This document shows, piece by piece, positions 1 through 8,982 of a stretch of DNA of 64,000 nucleotides. The notes under the pieces were generated by a model. It was not told the DNA's origin, made no database searches, and saw only the letters and a program-made list of their open reading frames with translations. The stretch's first letter is position 1; the number at the start of each line of letters is the position of its first letter. A program made the translations under genes and the position numbers. The stretch is from assembly GCA_027452205.1 (NCBI GenBank), contig DAIDGV010000012.1:62001-126000 (forward strand). Direction: 5' to 3'. Origin of the DNA: a candidate division FCPU426 bacterium (GTDB taxonomy: Bacteria; Oederibacteriota; Muellerivitia; Muellerivitales; Muellerivitaceae).

Positions 1-1166
1 GCTTCGTCTTTGGCCTCGAAAGTGACTGAAAAGCGGACGTAGCTGCCCGCGTCGTCCCAGGGAACGGTGGAAATAAGGCAGGACTCGATCAGGAATTCGG
101 AGAATTCGGTCGCGTTCTTGAAGGTACGGCTGCCCGCGCCCTTGGGCGACTTGGTATAGCAAAAGAAACTGCCCTGGGGTTTATTGATGTCGAAGCCGAC
201 TTCCCGCAAGGCGGCGATGAGCAGGTCGAACCGGCGGGAATACTTGGCGCTGGTCTTTTCGGTGATCTCCGGGTGGTTCAGGGCATAGACCGCAGCCTTT
301 TGGATGGCGCGGAATTGGCCCGAGTCCGTGTTGTCCTTGACGGTGGCGAAGGCCTTCACCGCGTGGGCCTCGCCCGCGATGAAACCGATGCGCCAGCCGG
401 TCATGTTGAAGGCCTTGGAAAGTGAATGCACCTCGACGCCCACTTCCATGGCGCCTTCGACCGAAAGAAAGCTCAGGGGTTTATAACCATCGTAGGTCAG
501 GGCCGCGTAAGGGGCATCGTGGACGACGATGATGCCGTTCTGACGGGCGAATTCGACGGTCTTCTTGAAGAAATCGACCGTGGCCACCGCGCCCGTGGGA
601 TTGTTGGGGTAGTTGATATAGAGCATCTTGGCGCGCTTAAGCACGTCCGCCGGGATGGTCGAATAATCCGGAAAAAAGGAATTGGATTCCAGAAGGGGCA
701 GGTTATGGACCTCGCCGCCGAGATACTTGGTATAGGTCGCGGTCACTGGATAACCGGGAACAGTGGTCAACAGAACCTCACCCGGATTCACGAAACAGAT
801 CGGCAGCATGGCCAGGACCGGCTTGGAGCCGATGCCGTGGCAAATATTCTCCGCCGGGTTGAGACCTTTCACGCCGTACACCTTTTCCATGTAACGGGCC
901 GCGGCTTCCTGGAATTCGGGGATGCCGTTGTCGGCGTACCAGCGGTTCTCGGGCTTGCCGGCCTCTTCGGCCAATTTGGCGACCACGCCCGGGTCCGCCG
1001 CCCAGTCTGGTTCGCCTACGCCCATGTCGATCAACTCCACATTAGGATTCGCCGCCCGGGCCCGGGCCTTGGCTCGCTTGATGATCTCGAATTTATAGAT
1101 GGTGGTGGATTTGCCGAATTGCTTGCCGCCGAGCCTTTCGGCGATCTTATCCTCGAAGTAAGACAT
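1..1166 (-). CDS. dapL: LL-diaminopimelate aminotransferase (3' end outside window)
   Basis: Minus-strand reading from ATG at 1166 gives MSYFEDKIAERLGGKQFGKSTTIYKFEIIKRAKARARAANPNVELIDMGVGEPDW...NYPNNPTGAVA...SLSKAFNMTGWRIGF, a class I aminotransferase of DapL type. Not in the ORF track because no stop is in the window. Confidence 0.88.
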   Translation of the reverse strand, partial: MSYFEDKIAERLGGKQFGKSTTIYKFEIIKRAKARARAANPNVELIDMGVGEPDWAADPGVVAKLAEEAGKPENRWYADNGIPEFQEAAARYMEKVYGVKGLNPAENICHGIGSKPVLAMLPICFVNPGEVLLTTVPGYPVTATYTKYLGGEVHNLPLLESNSFFPDYSTIPADVLKRAKMLYINYPNNPTGAVATVDFFKKTVEFARQNGIIVVHDAPYAALTYDGYKPLSFLSVEGAMEVGVEVHSLSKAFNMTGWRIGFIAGEAHAVKAFATVKDNTDSGQFRAIQKAAVYALNHPEITEKTSAKYSRRFDLLIAALREVGFDINKPQGSFFCYTKSPKGAGSRTFKNATEFSEFLIESCLISTVPWDDAGSYVRFSVTFEAKDE

Positions 1167-1199
1167 GACTTTCTCCCTTTTGTGTTCGCGGGCCCTTGT

Positions 1200-1275
1200 T
1201 GGTGGGGCATCTCGGATTCGAACCGAGGACCAAGGCATTATGAGTGCCCTGCTCTAACCGCTGAGCTAATGCCCC
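1200..1275 (-). tRNA. tRNA with CAT anticodon (tRNA-Ile2 with lysidine, or elongator Met)
   Basis: Reverse complement GGGGCATTAGCTCAGCGGTTAGAGCAGGGCACTCATAATGCCTTGGTCCTCGGTTCGAATCCGAGATGCCCCACCA folds as a cloverleaf: 7-bp acceptor GGGGCAT/ATGCCCC, T arm CTCGG-TTCGAAT-CCGAG, anticodon loop CTCATAA, encoded CCA. Confidence 0.93.
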
Positions 1276-1434
1276 TCGTCCCGCGACCGACTTTGTCTTA
1301 GGGCATGCAGGATATACGAAAGGGCTGCTTGGGCGGAACCGGTATTTTAACGGCTGTTAGCCTGAGGGGGTCGCGAAAAGCCTTCGTTTGTGGGCTTCGC
1401 TAGCAAAGGCTTGGAAAGGATCAGCGGAAGAAGG

Positions 1435-1806
1435 TTAATCTTTGAGATAACCGGCGACGACCTGGGGCAGTTCGCGGGTGTCGATGGGTTTACTTAAATA
1501 TCCATCGCAGCCGGCTTCTAGGAGCTTTTTTTCCTCGCCGGTCTCGACGCAAGCGGTGATCATCAGGATACGGGCCTTGGCGCCTTTCGCGGTCCCCCGG
1601 ATCTGTTTGACCATAGCGAGGCCACCCTGGTAGGAAACGTTGATATCGACAAGGATCAACCGGGGCGTCATTTGTTCCACGCTCTCAAGGACCTGTGCCG
1701 GATCGGAAACGATGCGGACCTGGTAACCGGCGGCGCGTAAAAGTACGCTTAAAAGCTTGGCATGGATGAGATTCTCGTCCACCACCAGCAAAGATTCACC
1801 CGCCAT
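1435..1806 (-). CDS. Stand-alone response regulator receiver protein
   Basis: SLLVVDENLIHAKLLSVLLRAAGY...PRLILVDINV...ILMITACVE...GCDGYLSKPID: receiver domain. ORF extends to 1851; MAGESLL start chosen. Confidence 0.8.
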   Translation of the reverse strand: MAGESLLVVDENLIHAKLLSVLLRAAGYQVRIVSDPAQVLESVEQMTPRLILVDINVSYQGGLAMVKQIRGTAKGAKARILMITACVETGEEKKLLEAGCDGYLSKPIDTRELPQVVAGYLKD

Positions 1807-2000
1807 GTTCTTTTCGCTTTCACACGTTTTCAGGCCAACATCTGGCGTCAATTTGGCAAATTTAGACGTTTTACTTGATATAAATAGGGCACTGGGTTTT
1901 AGACCGACCGATATCGTAAAATCGAAAGATGATTAACACATCATTTGTTAACGAATGGTTTATGGACTAATTCTAAGGGCGGCCTCTTAATGGTTGCAAT

Positions 2001-2219
2001 ATGCGAAATAAATATTTAAGAAAATTGGGCCGGAACGTTCGAACTATCCGTTTGGAACGGGGCTGGACCCAGGAGAAATTGGCCGAAGCGGCGGGTATCC
2101 ATCCGGTCTATATCAGCTATATCGAGCAAGGCAGCCGGAATCCCTCGATCACCAAGATCCTGCAGATCGCCCGGGCTTTGGGCTGCGAGGCTACGGAGAT
2201 CTTCCAGGGCCTTTTCTGA
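2001..2219 (+). CDS. XRE-family helix-turn-helix regulator
   Basis: 72 aa; LGRNVRTIRLERGWTQEKLAEAAGIHPVYISYIEQGSRNPSITKILQIARALG is a typical Cro/CI HTH. Confidence 0.88.
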   Translation: MRNKYLRKLGRNVRTIRLERGWTQEKLAEAAGIHPVYISYIEQGSRNPSITKILQIARALGCEATEIFQGLF

Positions 2220-2243
2220 ACCTAGTTGGGCCTGGATCTGCGA

Positions 2244-2693
2244 TCAGTATCTTTTGTGGAAGGTCTTCATCCAGATCGCCCGCAATAGGTCCAGTAATTT
2301 CTTGAACCCTTCCAGATCATAGGGCTTCAACAGATAGTGGTTGGCCTGGAGGCGTTTGGCCCAATCCACGTTCAATTCGCTGTCCGAGCCGGTCAGAACG
2401 ATCACCGGGATATGCTGGTTTTCGGGATCTTGACGAATCTCGTTCAGGACCGAGAACCCGTCTTTTTTCGGCAACTTCAGGTCCAAGAGGATCACATCGG
2501 GCTTGGGGGCTTGGGTAAAGGTCTTTTTCCGGTTGATGAAATCCAGCGCTTGTTCGCCGTCCGGAACGATGCTGAGATGACTGGGGAACCCGGCCTTTTT
2601 CAGGACCTGCTTCAACAACCCGGCATCCGACGGATTGTCCTCCACGCTCAGGATCTCGATCACGCGCCCCTGGATATTGACCTTCAACGACAT
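2244..2693 (-). CDS. Response regulator receiver protein (Rcp1-like)
   Basis: EILSVEDNPSDAGLLKQVLKKAGF...PDVILLDLKLPKKDGFSVLNEIR...IPVIVLTGSDSE...YLLKPYDLEGF. Start at MSLKV chosen because GAGGAGGG lies just upstream. Confidence 0.85.
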   Translation of the reverse strand: MSLKVNIQGRVIEILSVEDNPSDAGLLKQVLKKAGFPSHLSIVPDGEQALDFINRKKTFTQAPKPDVILLDLKLPKKDGFSVLNEIRQDPENQHIPVIVLTGSDSELNVDWAKRLQANHYLLKPYDLEGFKKLLDLLRAIWMKTFHKRY

Positions 2694-2812
2694 CGCGACC
2701 CTCCTCGACGGACTTTCAAGGAGCGGCGTGTGGAGCGCCAACCCTTTGGAACAGGATAATCCTTTTGGGGCGGGTTTTGTTATCCAATCAGCGGACTATT
2801 AGGGACATTATT

Positions 2813-4960
2813 TCAATTTAATTGACGCAACGATATTTTTTCACTCTCTTTGAACTCGAAGACAAGACCCTTTTTCGTCTCAACCTTATTGATATCCTTG
2901 GTCTTACGGTAAAAAGCCTGTCGCGCCGGGCTGATCTGCCGGTTGCGGATGGGTTTTCCCAGTTCCAATATCTCCACGGATTTCTTTTTCCCCTTCAGGA
3001 ACACCTTGCCGCAGGACGTGTACTCGAAGTCCAGTGCCTCATCCTCCAGGCTGGCCGAAAAACAGAAAGTATTGGGCCCGATCTTGCGGGTGTAACCCTG
3101 CAGCCGGGAAGCCACGTTGACCGTATCGCCGATCAGGGTGTAATCCAACCGCTCGTCCGTGCCGATGTAACCGATGGTGCAAACACCCCGGTGAGCGCCG
3201 ATGCCGATGGAGACCGGCGAGTAACCCTTGCCCAAGAGCCGGGCGTTGATACTGTGGCAGACCTGCAGGATGGCGTGCCCCGCCAGGATCACATTGGGGC
3301 CCAGTTCATCGAAATAGATCAAGAGCCCGTCCCCAATGATCTTGTTGATCTTGCCATTGAACCGTTTGACCGTCTTTTGGACCTCGTCAATATAGATGTT
3401 GAGGATATCGACCACTTCCTCCGGCGCGTAATTCTCGCTCAGGGTGGTGAAATCCATCACATCGACGAACATGACGTCCACAGTCTTTTTTTGGACCGAG
3501 AGGAATTGGCCGCCGAAATGCCTTAATCGAGAAGCCACCTCGTCCGGCACGAATTTTTGGAAGGTCTTGCGCAATTGGCGTTCTTGTTCTTCCAAAGCTT
3601 TGGCCAGTTTTTCGGACCTTTCAATGACCTGGAAGTGCTTTTGGTTCGCGATGGCCAGCCCCAGGGACTTGGCGATCTCCACCAAGAGGTCCATGTCGTC
3701 GTTGACAAGTTGGCGGGAAGTATCGGTGTTCTCGACCGCCAGGATACCCACCGATTGGTGATCGACCAGGATAGGGACCGCGATGAAGGCCTTGGTCCCC
3801 AGGAGCTTCAACAACCGCTGGGTCCTCAAGCTGAGCTGGTCCATGTTCTTACTGGTGTCCCGGATGAAGAGGGGTGTTTGGGTGTTGAAGACCCGGATGA
3901 AGAACCCGGAGGTATTGTCCGGATCGATATTGAATTCGGCCATTTCGACGACTTCTTTGAGATCGCCTTCGAAACCGACCACGCCAGAAGTCTTGAGGAC
4001 GTTGCACTCTTTATCCGCCAGCATGATGAGCACCCGGTCGTATTTCATTGCATCCTTGATGGCGTGGGCCGCGGTGCCGCACAAACCATTCAAAGATTCT
4101 ATCTGGAACGTATTGAAGACGATCTTTTGTTTGAGCACATTCTCTTCATAACGCCGGTGAAAGAGCCGAAGCGCTTCCCTCAGTGCGTTATCCTTTTCCA
4201 GGATCAGGTTTTGGAGTTTCCGGTAGGCCCCGATGGAAAAAAGCAGATACGCGAATAGTCCCGTATTGATTCCCGTGACCAGGGAAAAGAAAGGATGCTG
4301 GGTGGCCAAAAAGAATATCCAGGCCGCCAATGTGCCGAGGAAGCCGGCCACCAGGGACTTAGGGAATTTATTGACGTTCTTCCAAGTGATCTCATACTCG
4401 CAGCAGGCATCCCCCCGGTGAAAACACCGGTTCTCATGGATCTCGGTCTGGGCGCAGCCAAAAAAAGGCGGGATGGCTTCCAACATACCGCGGCGGTTCT
4501 GGCACTGATAAGGTTTTTCCAAGCAGCCTTCGGCCACCGTAACGCGCAAAACCGCCTTGTCGGAAGTCACTTCCACGGCTTGCATGACAGCCCCCCGGCT
4601 GTAATCCATGGAATATTTCCCGATGTTCTTGAAGATCATCTGGGGCGAGGCCAGCCCCTGCCACAACCGACCCTGAATGCCCAAAGCATAGGTGGAAAAA
4701 CCATACTGCCCGGCTTTATAGGCGACCTGATCATCACCGGTCATTTTTTCGAGGGTTTCAATGAAAAGATCGGCCAAATTTTGATCGAACCAATGGTCGT
4801 CTGAATCGAGGAAAGTGATGTCCTGGTGGCAAAGATCGAAAAGCTGGTCCACCTTCTCGTCGGTCCAGCCGCACCTCACCTTCAAATAGGAGACGTAGCC
4901 CTTTAGGATCTTGACGTTGTAGAACTTCTTGGAATAAAGAGTTCCGTTAGTGTTGTTCAT
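2813..4960 (-). CDS. Class III adenylate/guanylate cyclase with V4R-like N-terminal domain, TM segments and GAF domain
   Basis: C-terminal VDVMFVDVMDFTTLSENYAPEEVVDILN...INKIIGDGLLIYF...LDYTLIGDTVNVASRLQ (class III cyclase); GAF-like middle; hydrophobic segments near residue 210; N-terminal HENRCFHRGDACCEYEITW as in V4R-type domains. Confidence 0.85.
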   Translation of the reverse strand: MNNTNGTLYSKKFYNVKILKGYVSYLKVRCGWTDEKVDQLFDLCHQDITFLDSDDHWFDQNLADLFIETLEKMTGDDQVAYKAGQYGFSTYALGIQGRLWQGLASPQMIFKNIGKYSMDYSRGAVMQAVEVTSDKAVLRVTVAEGCLEKPYQCQNRRGMLEAIPPFFGCAQTEIHENRCFHRGDACCEYEITWKNVNKFPKSLVAGFLGTLAAWIFFLATQHPFFSLVTGINTGLFAYLLFSIGAYRKLQNLILEKDNALREALRLFHRRYEENVLKQKIVFNTFQIESLNGLCGTAAHAIKDAMKYDRVLIMLADKECNVLKTSGVVGFEGDLKEVVEMAEFNIDPDNTSGFFIRVFNTQTPLFIRDTSKNMDQLSLRTQRLLKLLGTKAFIAVPILVDHQSVGILAVENTDTSRQLVNDDMDLLVEIAKSLGLAIANQKHFQVIERSEKLAKALEEQERQLRKTFQKFVPDEVASRLRHFGGQFLSVQKKTVDVMFVDVMDFTTLSENYAPEEVVDILNIYIDEVQKTVKRFNGKINKIIGDGLLIYFDELGPNVILAGHAILQVCHSINARLLGKGYSPVSIGIGAHRGVCTIGYIGTDERLDYTLIGDTVNVASRLQGYTRKIGPNTFCFSASLEDEALDFEYTSCGKVFLKGKKKSVEILELGKPIRNRQISPARQAFYRKTKDINKVETKKGLVFEFKESEKISLRQLN

Positions 4961-7079
4961 AGCTCAAGTCCTTTTTGGCGGCGTTGTTCGACTTTAAACG
5001 TTTCAAGATATCCCTCATATTGACGATATTTGATTCGGCGATACGTTTAAAAAGATCGAAATAAGCGGCGTCCAAGAACCAATAGCGATATGTCCTCTTT
5101 TTCTTGAAATGGTCCGGCATTACCTGTCCCGGGCTAAGCAAAAGCACCGGGGATTTCATTTCCGTGGCTTTATAAGAAACCAAAGCGTGGTTCGTCAAAG
5201 CGTTGATCAACTCGACATCCGGCGCGCCCTTTTCGTCGTAATAGATCTGGAAAGAATTGGTCAATTCCGAGAGATTGCAGCCCGGCGAGGTGTAATTGCA
5301 CACCGCGTAAACCGTCGCGCCATTGGGACGACGGGCCAAAAGAACACGGCGTTTGCGGTAAAGACCCATTTTCTCGTATTCAGCCGAAACACCCAGTTGG
5401 GTCAACCCCTCGGCGGTCAAACCCTCGATCCGGATCAAATGGTATCGGCCCTGTTCCACCAAAAGGCGTTCCAGATCGACCAAGTCCGAAGGCTGTGCCT
5501 CGGAGCATTGGATACCGGCCTTCTTCCGCGACTTCACGGTCTCCACCTGGATCTCCAGGACGCAAAAATCCATATCGATCATTCCGCAAATGTCCGGGTT
5601 GCCGATCATCCGCTGGGTCTCACCGAAAAGGATCTCGGGATAGAGGTTGTCCGGACGAAAAAAACAGACCACAAAACTGGTGTCCACTTTCCGGTTGGCT
5701 GAAGGATCCAGGAAAAAATTGATGATGGAGGCGAGAATAGCGCTCGAAGTGGCCGTTCCCGTCGCGTGATGTGTGGTCATATGCTGGACCAGCCAAGTAC
5801 GGTCGAAATAGCGCAGGGCCGAAATGTGGCCCTTGATCTGGCGTTTTTCTTTGAAAATGACCTTTTTGACCACCGGGCTGTCCGACTGCAAAAGGATCAA
5901 GTTGGTCCTTCGGACACTGGCGGCGTATTCCTGGATCTGTTTGCGCTTGGCGGAATAAATAAACCCGGACTCGAAGAAGAATTCCAATAATTGGTCGTAA
6001 TCTTCCCTCTTCGCTTCAACTAGACGCGCGTCGATGAGGTTTTCCTTTAGGCGGTTGACCGCCTTGATCAGGTCGATCGACATCCCGTGGAATTCACCCG
6101 AAACGTTGAAACGATGTTTATCCCCGTCGGAGATCTCTTTGCACTGGGTGATCTTGACGCAAGCTTTAAGCTTGAAACTATTCGGCGGGATATTAACGAA
6201 GAGCTCGTTCAACATCAGTCCCGGGATGAAAGGCACCTCCGGGTTCTCCACGAAGAAGGACAAGCCCGAGGTGGAGAGATTATGAATCTCGCCCGAAAAG
6301 CCGTAACCCCGCAGGATAGAGTGATCCGCTTCCACATAAGCTTTGGTGCGTTCCATCGGGATCGAACCCCACGCGCTGCTACGGTCCGTTAAGGGCCAAT
6401 CCCCCAGCCCCAGGGATTGCTTCAGGGCGATGACGATGAAATAGCTATTCTTCAACTGATCGCTCATACGATCCATGTTGGTGCGCAGGATTGTACCTTC
6501 GGTCTCGAGAACTATCGCATTCTGATGGAAAAGGGTGATGTTCGTGACTCGGTCCCCGGGCAGGACCAACCCCTGGGTGCGGTCCAGGAACAGGGCGATG
6601 GTGGTATGGCTCAGGTCGACCAAATGCCGGGTCTCGAAGGAAAAATCACCCAAGTTGTTCGAGACGTGGATCTCCGCGCGTAAATAGGGTGAATATTCCT
6701 TGAGCGAGAATCGCGGCCGCAACCTTTGGTTCTTTAGGATGCCCGTATAGGGTTTTTTGAAGATGAAATAACTTTTCTTCCCTTTCGGATCTTCCGCGAT
6801 CTCCCTGAAGTCATTGATCAGTTGCGTTGAAAAAGCGAAGGCTTGGCTTCGGTAACCGATCATGACCTGCAGGTCCTTATCCTTCAGGTCATCCAAACCG
6901 ATCTTACTGACGTTTTCCGGACTTGGTTTAGCGATGAAGCAATCTTTCAGGATCTCTTGGATATAGAAAGATCCTTTTCGACCAAAGTCGCTCTGAGGCG
7001 CGATATAGATGGGCCGGTTCGAAAAAATGCTATGTTCCAGGACACGGTCGGTCAGCACATTGCGTTCATTGTCAGTCAT
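4947..7079 (-). CDS. PilZ-like domain protein of 710 aa with GNAT-like C-terminal region
   Basis: GYGFSGEIHNLSTSGLSFFVENPEV...PGLMLNELFVNIPP matches the second half of a PilZ domain; a second degenerate copy may be upstream; C-terminal region is acyltransferase-like. Overlaps flanking genes. Confidence 0.55.
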   Translation of the reverse strand: MTDNERNVLTDRVLEHSIFSNRPIYIAPQSDFGRKGSFYIQEILKDCFIAKPSPENVSKIGLDDLKDKDLQVMIGYRSQAFAFSTQLINDFREIAEDPKGKKSYFIFKKPYTGILKNQRLRPRFSLKEYSPYLRAEIHVSNNLGDFSFETRHLVDLSHTTIALFLDRTQGLVLPGDRVTNITLFHQNAIVLETEGTILRTNMDRMSDQLKNSYFIVIALKQSLGLGDWPLTDRSSAWGSIPMERTKAYVEADHSILRGYGFSGEIHNLSTSGLSFFVENPEVPFIPGLMLNELFVNIPPNSFKLKACVKITQCKEISDGDKHRFNVSGEFHGMSIDLIKAVNRLKENLIDARLVEAKREDYDQLLEFFFESGFIYSAKRKQIQEYAASVRRTNLILLQSDSPVVKKVIFKEKRQIKGHISALRYFDRTWLVQHMTTHHATGTATSSAILASIINFFLDPSANRKVDTSFVVCFFRPDNLYPEILFGETQRMIGNPDICGMIDMDFCVLEIQVETVKSRKKAGIQCSEAQPSDLVDLERLLVEQGRYHLIRIEGLTAEGLTQLGVSAEYEKMGLYRKRRVLLARRPNGATVYAVCNYTSPGCNLSELTNSFQIYYDEKGAPDVELINALTNHALVSYKATEMKSPVLLLSPGQVMPDHFKKKRTYRYWFLDAAYFDLFKRIAESNIVNMRDILKRLKSNNAAKKDLSYEQH

Positions 7080-8052
7080 GGCGTTTGGTTCCCTCCACTA
7101 GAATGAGCGGCGTATAGCTGAAGCGGCCCGGGAATTTGACGAATTCATGGATGTTCTTTTTGAACCGTTCAACGTCGATCTTCAGTTTCAAAGTGCCCTT
7201 TTGCTCCAGCTCGATCAGGCGGTCCAGCTTGGCCAACCAATTGAACTCGTCTTCCGGGGCCAAGACCCCATAAAAAAGATGATGGGCATAGAAATTCACC
7301 CGGATATCGTTCAAACCCGAGCGGTAAAAATAGGAATAGATCTTGCGGCCCATGAAAGGATCGAAAAACTGGTTGTCTTGAAGGGCTTTCATGACATCAT
7401 TCAGGTCCGCTTCCAATTGCGGGTCCATGGGGTAATGGGTCATGCAGTTGTAATCCAGGTCGCCCAAGACCAGCTTTCCGCCGGGCTTCAACACGCGGAA
7501 AAGTTCGTCAAAAACCGCTTGAGGGTCTTGCAGATACTCAAAAACAAAACGGCAAAAAATATAATCCGCGCTGTCTGACTCCAGCGGAATGTCCGTCAGA
7601 TCGCATGGGATGTAATCGTATTTGGACTTGGGATCCACTTCCATGCGGGCCCGGGCGGCGGCCAGTCTTTTCTCCGATTGATCCAAAAGAGCGACTCGGG
7701 AGGCCAAGCCATGCTCACCTAACAGGTCGCCGATCACTTCAGCGGCATGACCGATACCCGAACCCGCGTCCAGGATGAAGGCGCCGGGTTCCAAGGAAAG
7801 AATGCCTGTGTCGATCAATTGTTCCCGTGTCTTTTCGGCTTTGCTCTTGATCTGGAGACGTTCGGATTCTTTATCCGATTCCATTAAATAAAAAGGTTTC
7901 ATCGGCGCTCTCGTTTCCGGCAGAAGTACCACTTCGACCATTTTGAAGATCCAAGAGAAAACAGGATGAATGGATCTGAAAAATAAGCGATCGACCAGAA
8001 CGAAGGACCAGAACCGATCCTGGAATTTATTCCATTCGGTATTCACGATCAT
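7072..8052 (-). CDS. Class I SAM-dependent methyltransferase
   Basis: GAFILDAGSGIGHAAEVIGDLL (motif I), YIFCRFVFEYLQDPQAVFDELFRVLKPGGKLVLGD. Confidence 0.82.
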   Translation of the reverse strand: MIVNTEWNKFQDRFWSFVLVDRLFFRSIHPVFSWIFKMVEVVLLPETRAPMKPFYLMESDKESERLQIKSKAEKTREQLIDTGILSLEPGAFILDAGSGIGHAAEVIGDLLGEHGLASRVALLDQSEKRLAAARARMEVDPKSKYDYIPCDLTDIPLESDSADYIFCRFVFEYLQDPQAVFDELFRVLKPGGKLVLGDLDYNCMTHYPMDPQLEADLNDVMKALQDNQFFDPFMGRKIYSYFYRSGLNDIRVNFYAHHLFYGVLAPEDEFNWLAKLDRLIELEQKGTLKLKIDVERFKKNIHEFVKFPGRFSYTPLILVEGTKRHD

Positions 8053-8323
8053 ATCGTTGTTTGTTTTTCCGCTTTATCTGCCCAACCACCCCAGAAGGCG
8101 AGGATGGGGGATAAGATAATTTCAGTTCAATAACAGTTTTATGATGTGGGTCTGTTATTTCTTGGTTAAAAGAAAAGGAAAAAGTAAAACGATTACTTGT
8201 CCACCAGCGATTGTGCGGAAAGTTTTTAGGCCACTACCGCTTTTAAGTGATTGAGCTCTTCGAGGAACATCGGCTTTTGACGGGATGGACGTTGGCAACG
8301 CTTTCAGCTCAAGAAGACTGGGC

Positions 8324-8884
8324 TCATTTTTTCTTGGCTTTCCATTCGCGGAAACGTTTTGTCATTTGGCACAAATGATGTTCCAAATGCCAGATATTGG
8401 TGGCGACCAGATCTTCCACAGAAAGCATCCCATACGCGGGATGTTTGACCCTTTTGGACCAAACCAAGACCGGTAAACGCTTGAGCAGCTTGGCGTTGGA
8501 TCGCCTCAATAAGTGAAGTATTTCCCAAGCTTCTTCAAAATCACCCAAGAGATAATTCGTGTGTTTGGCCCATTTGTCCTGGTCATAGGAGGCCACCGCC
8601 CCACCCGGCTCTGAGATGGCTTTACGCAAACGGACATAAAGATTCGCTTCTTGGTCCGCTAAATGCCAGAGGATCTCACCCACGCACCATTTATCACGGG
8701 AAGGTTTGAACATCCACATGGAACGGGGAAATTGATGGAGGGTCTTACTGATACGTTCCCCGCCATGGGCGAAGACGGAAAGCTTTCGGTCCCTTTTCCA
8801 ATTCCGAACCTTTTGTTTGGCCAGAAACTGATCTTCTTTGGCGACATCCGGCCCCGCGATAAAACCAAGAGAGGGAACAGGCAC
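8324..8884 (-). CDS. DinB-like domain protein
   Basis: KWCVGEILWHLADQEANLYVRLRKA...YGMLSVEDLVATNIWHLEHHLCQM: metal-binding His pattern of DinB/YfiT-like four-helix proteins. GTG start. Confidence 0.7.
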   Translation of the reverse strand: MPVPSLGFIAGPDVAKEDQFLAKQKVRNWKRDRKLSVFAHGGERISKTLHQFPRSMWMFKPSRDKWCVGEILWHLADQEANLYVRLRKAISEPGGAVASYDQDKWAKHTNYLLGDFEEAWEILHLLRRSNAKLLKRLPVLVWSKRVKHPAYGMLSVEDLVATNIWHLEHHLCQMTKRFREWKAKKK

Positions 8885-8931
8885 AGGAACCTCCAGCTAC
8901 ATGTGGTCCCTATATCATACCGAAAATAAAA

Positions 8932-8955
8932 AAGGGCGGGAGCAATCCCGCCCTT
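8932..8955 (-). terminator. Intrinsic terminator downstream of rpoD
   Basis: 10-bp perfect stem aagggcggga/tcccgccctt, GCAA-type loop, followed on the minus strand by a T-run. Confidence 0.85.
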
Positions 8956-8982
8956 CGAAACAAAAATTTACAATAACTGAGC

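Noticed and set aside
426-1301. 291-aa plus-strand ORF
   Set aside because: Antisense to dapL and the tRNA; its translation has no recognisable domain, and the minus strand encodes a clear aminotransferase.
2001-2219. XRE regulator as antitoxin of a toxin-antitoxin pair
   Set aside because: No toxin-like small gene adjacent on the plus strand; neighbours are minus-strand response regulators.
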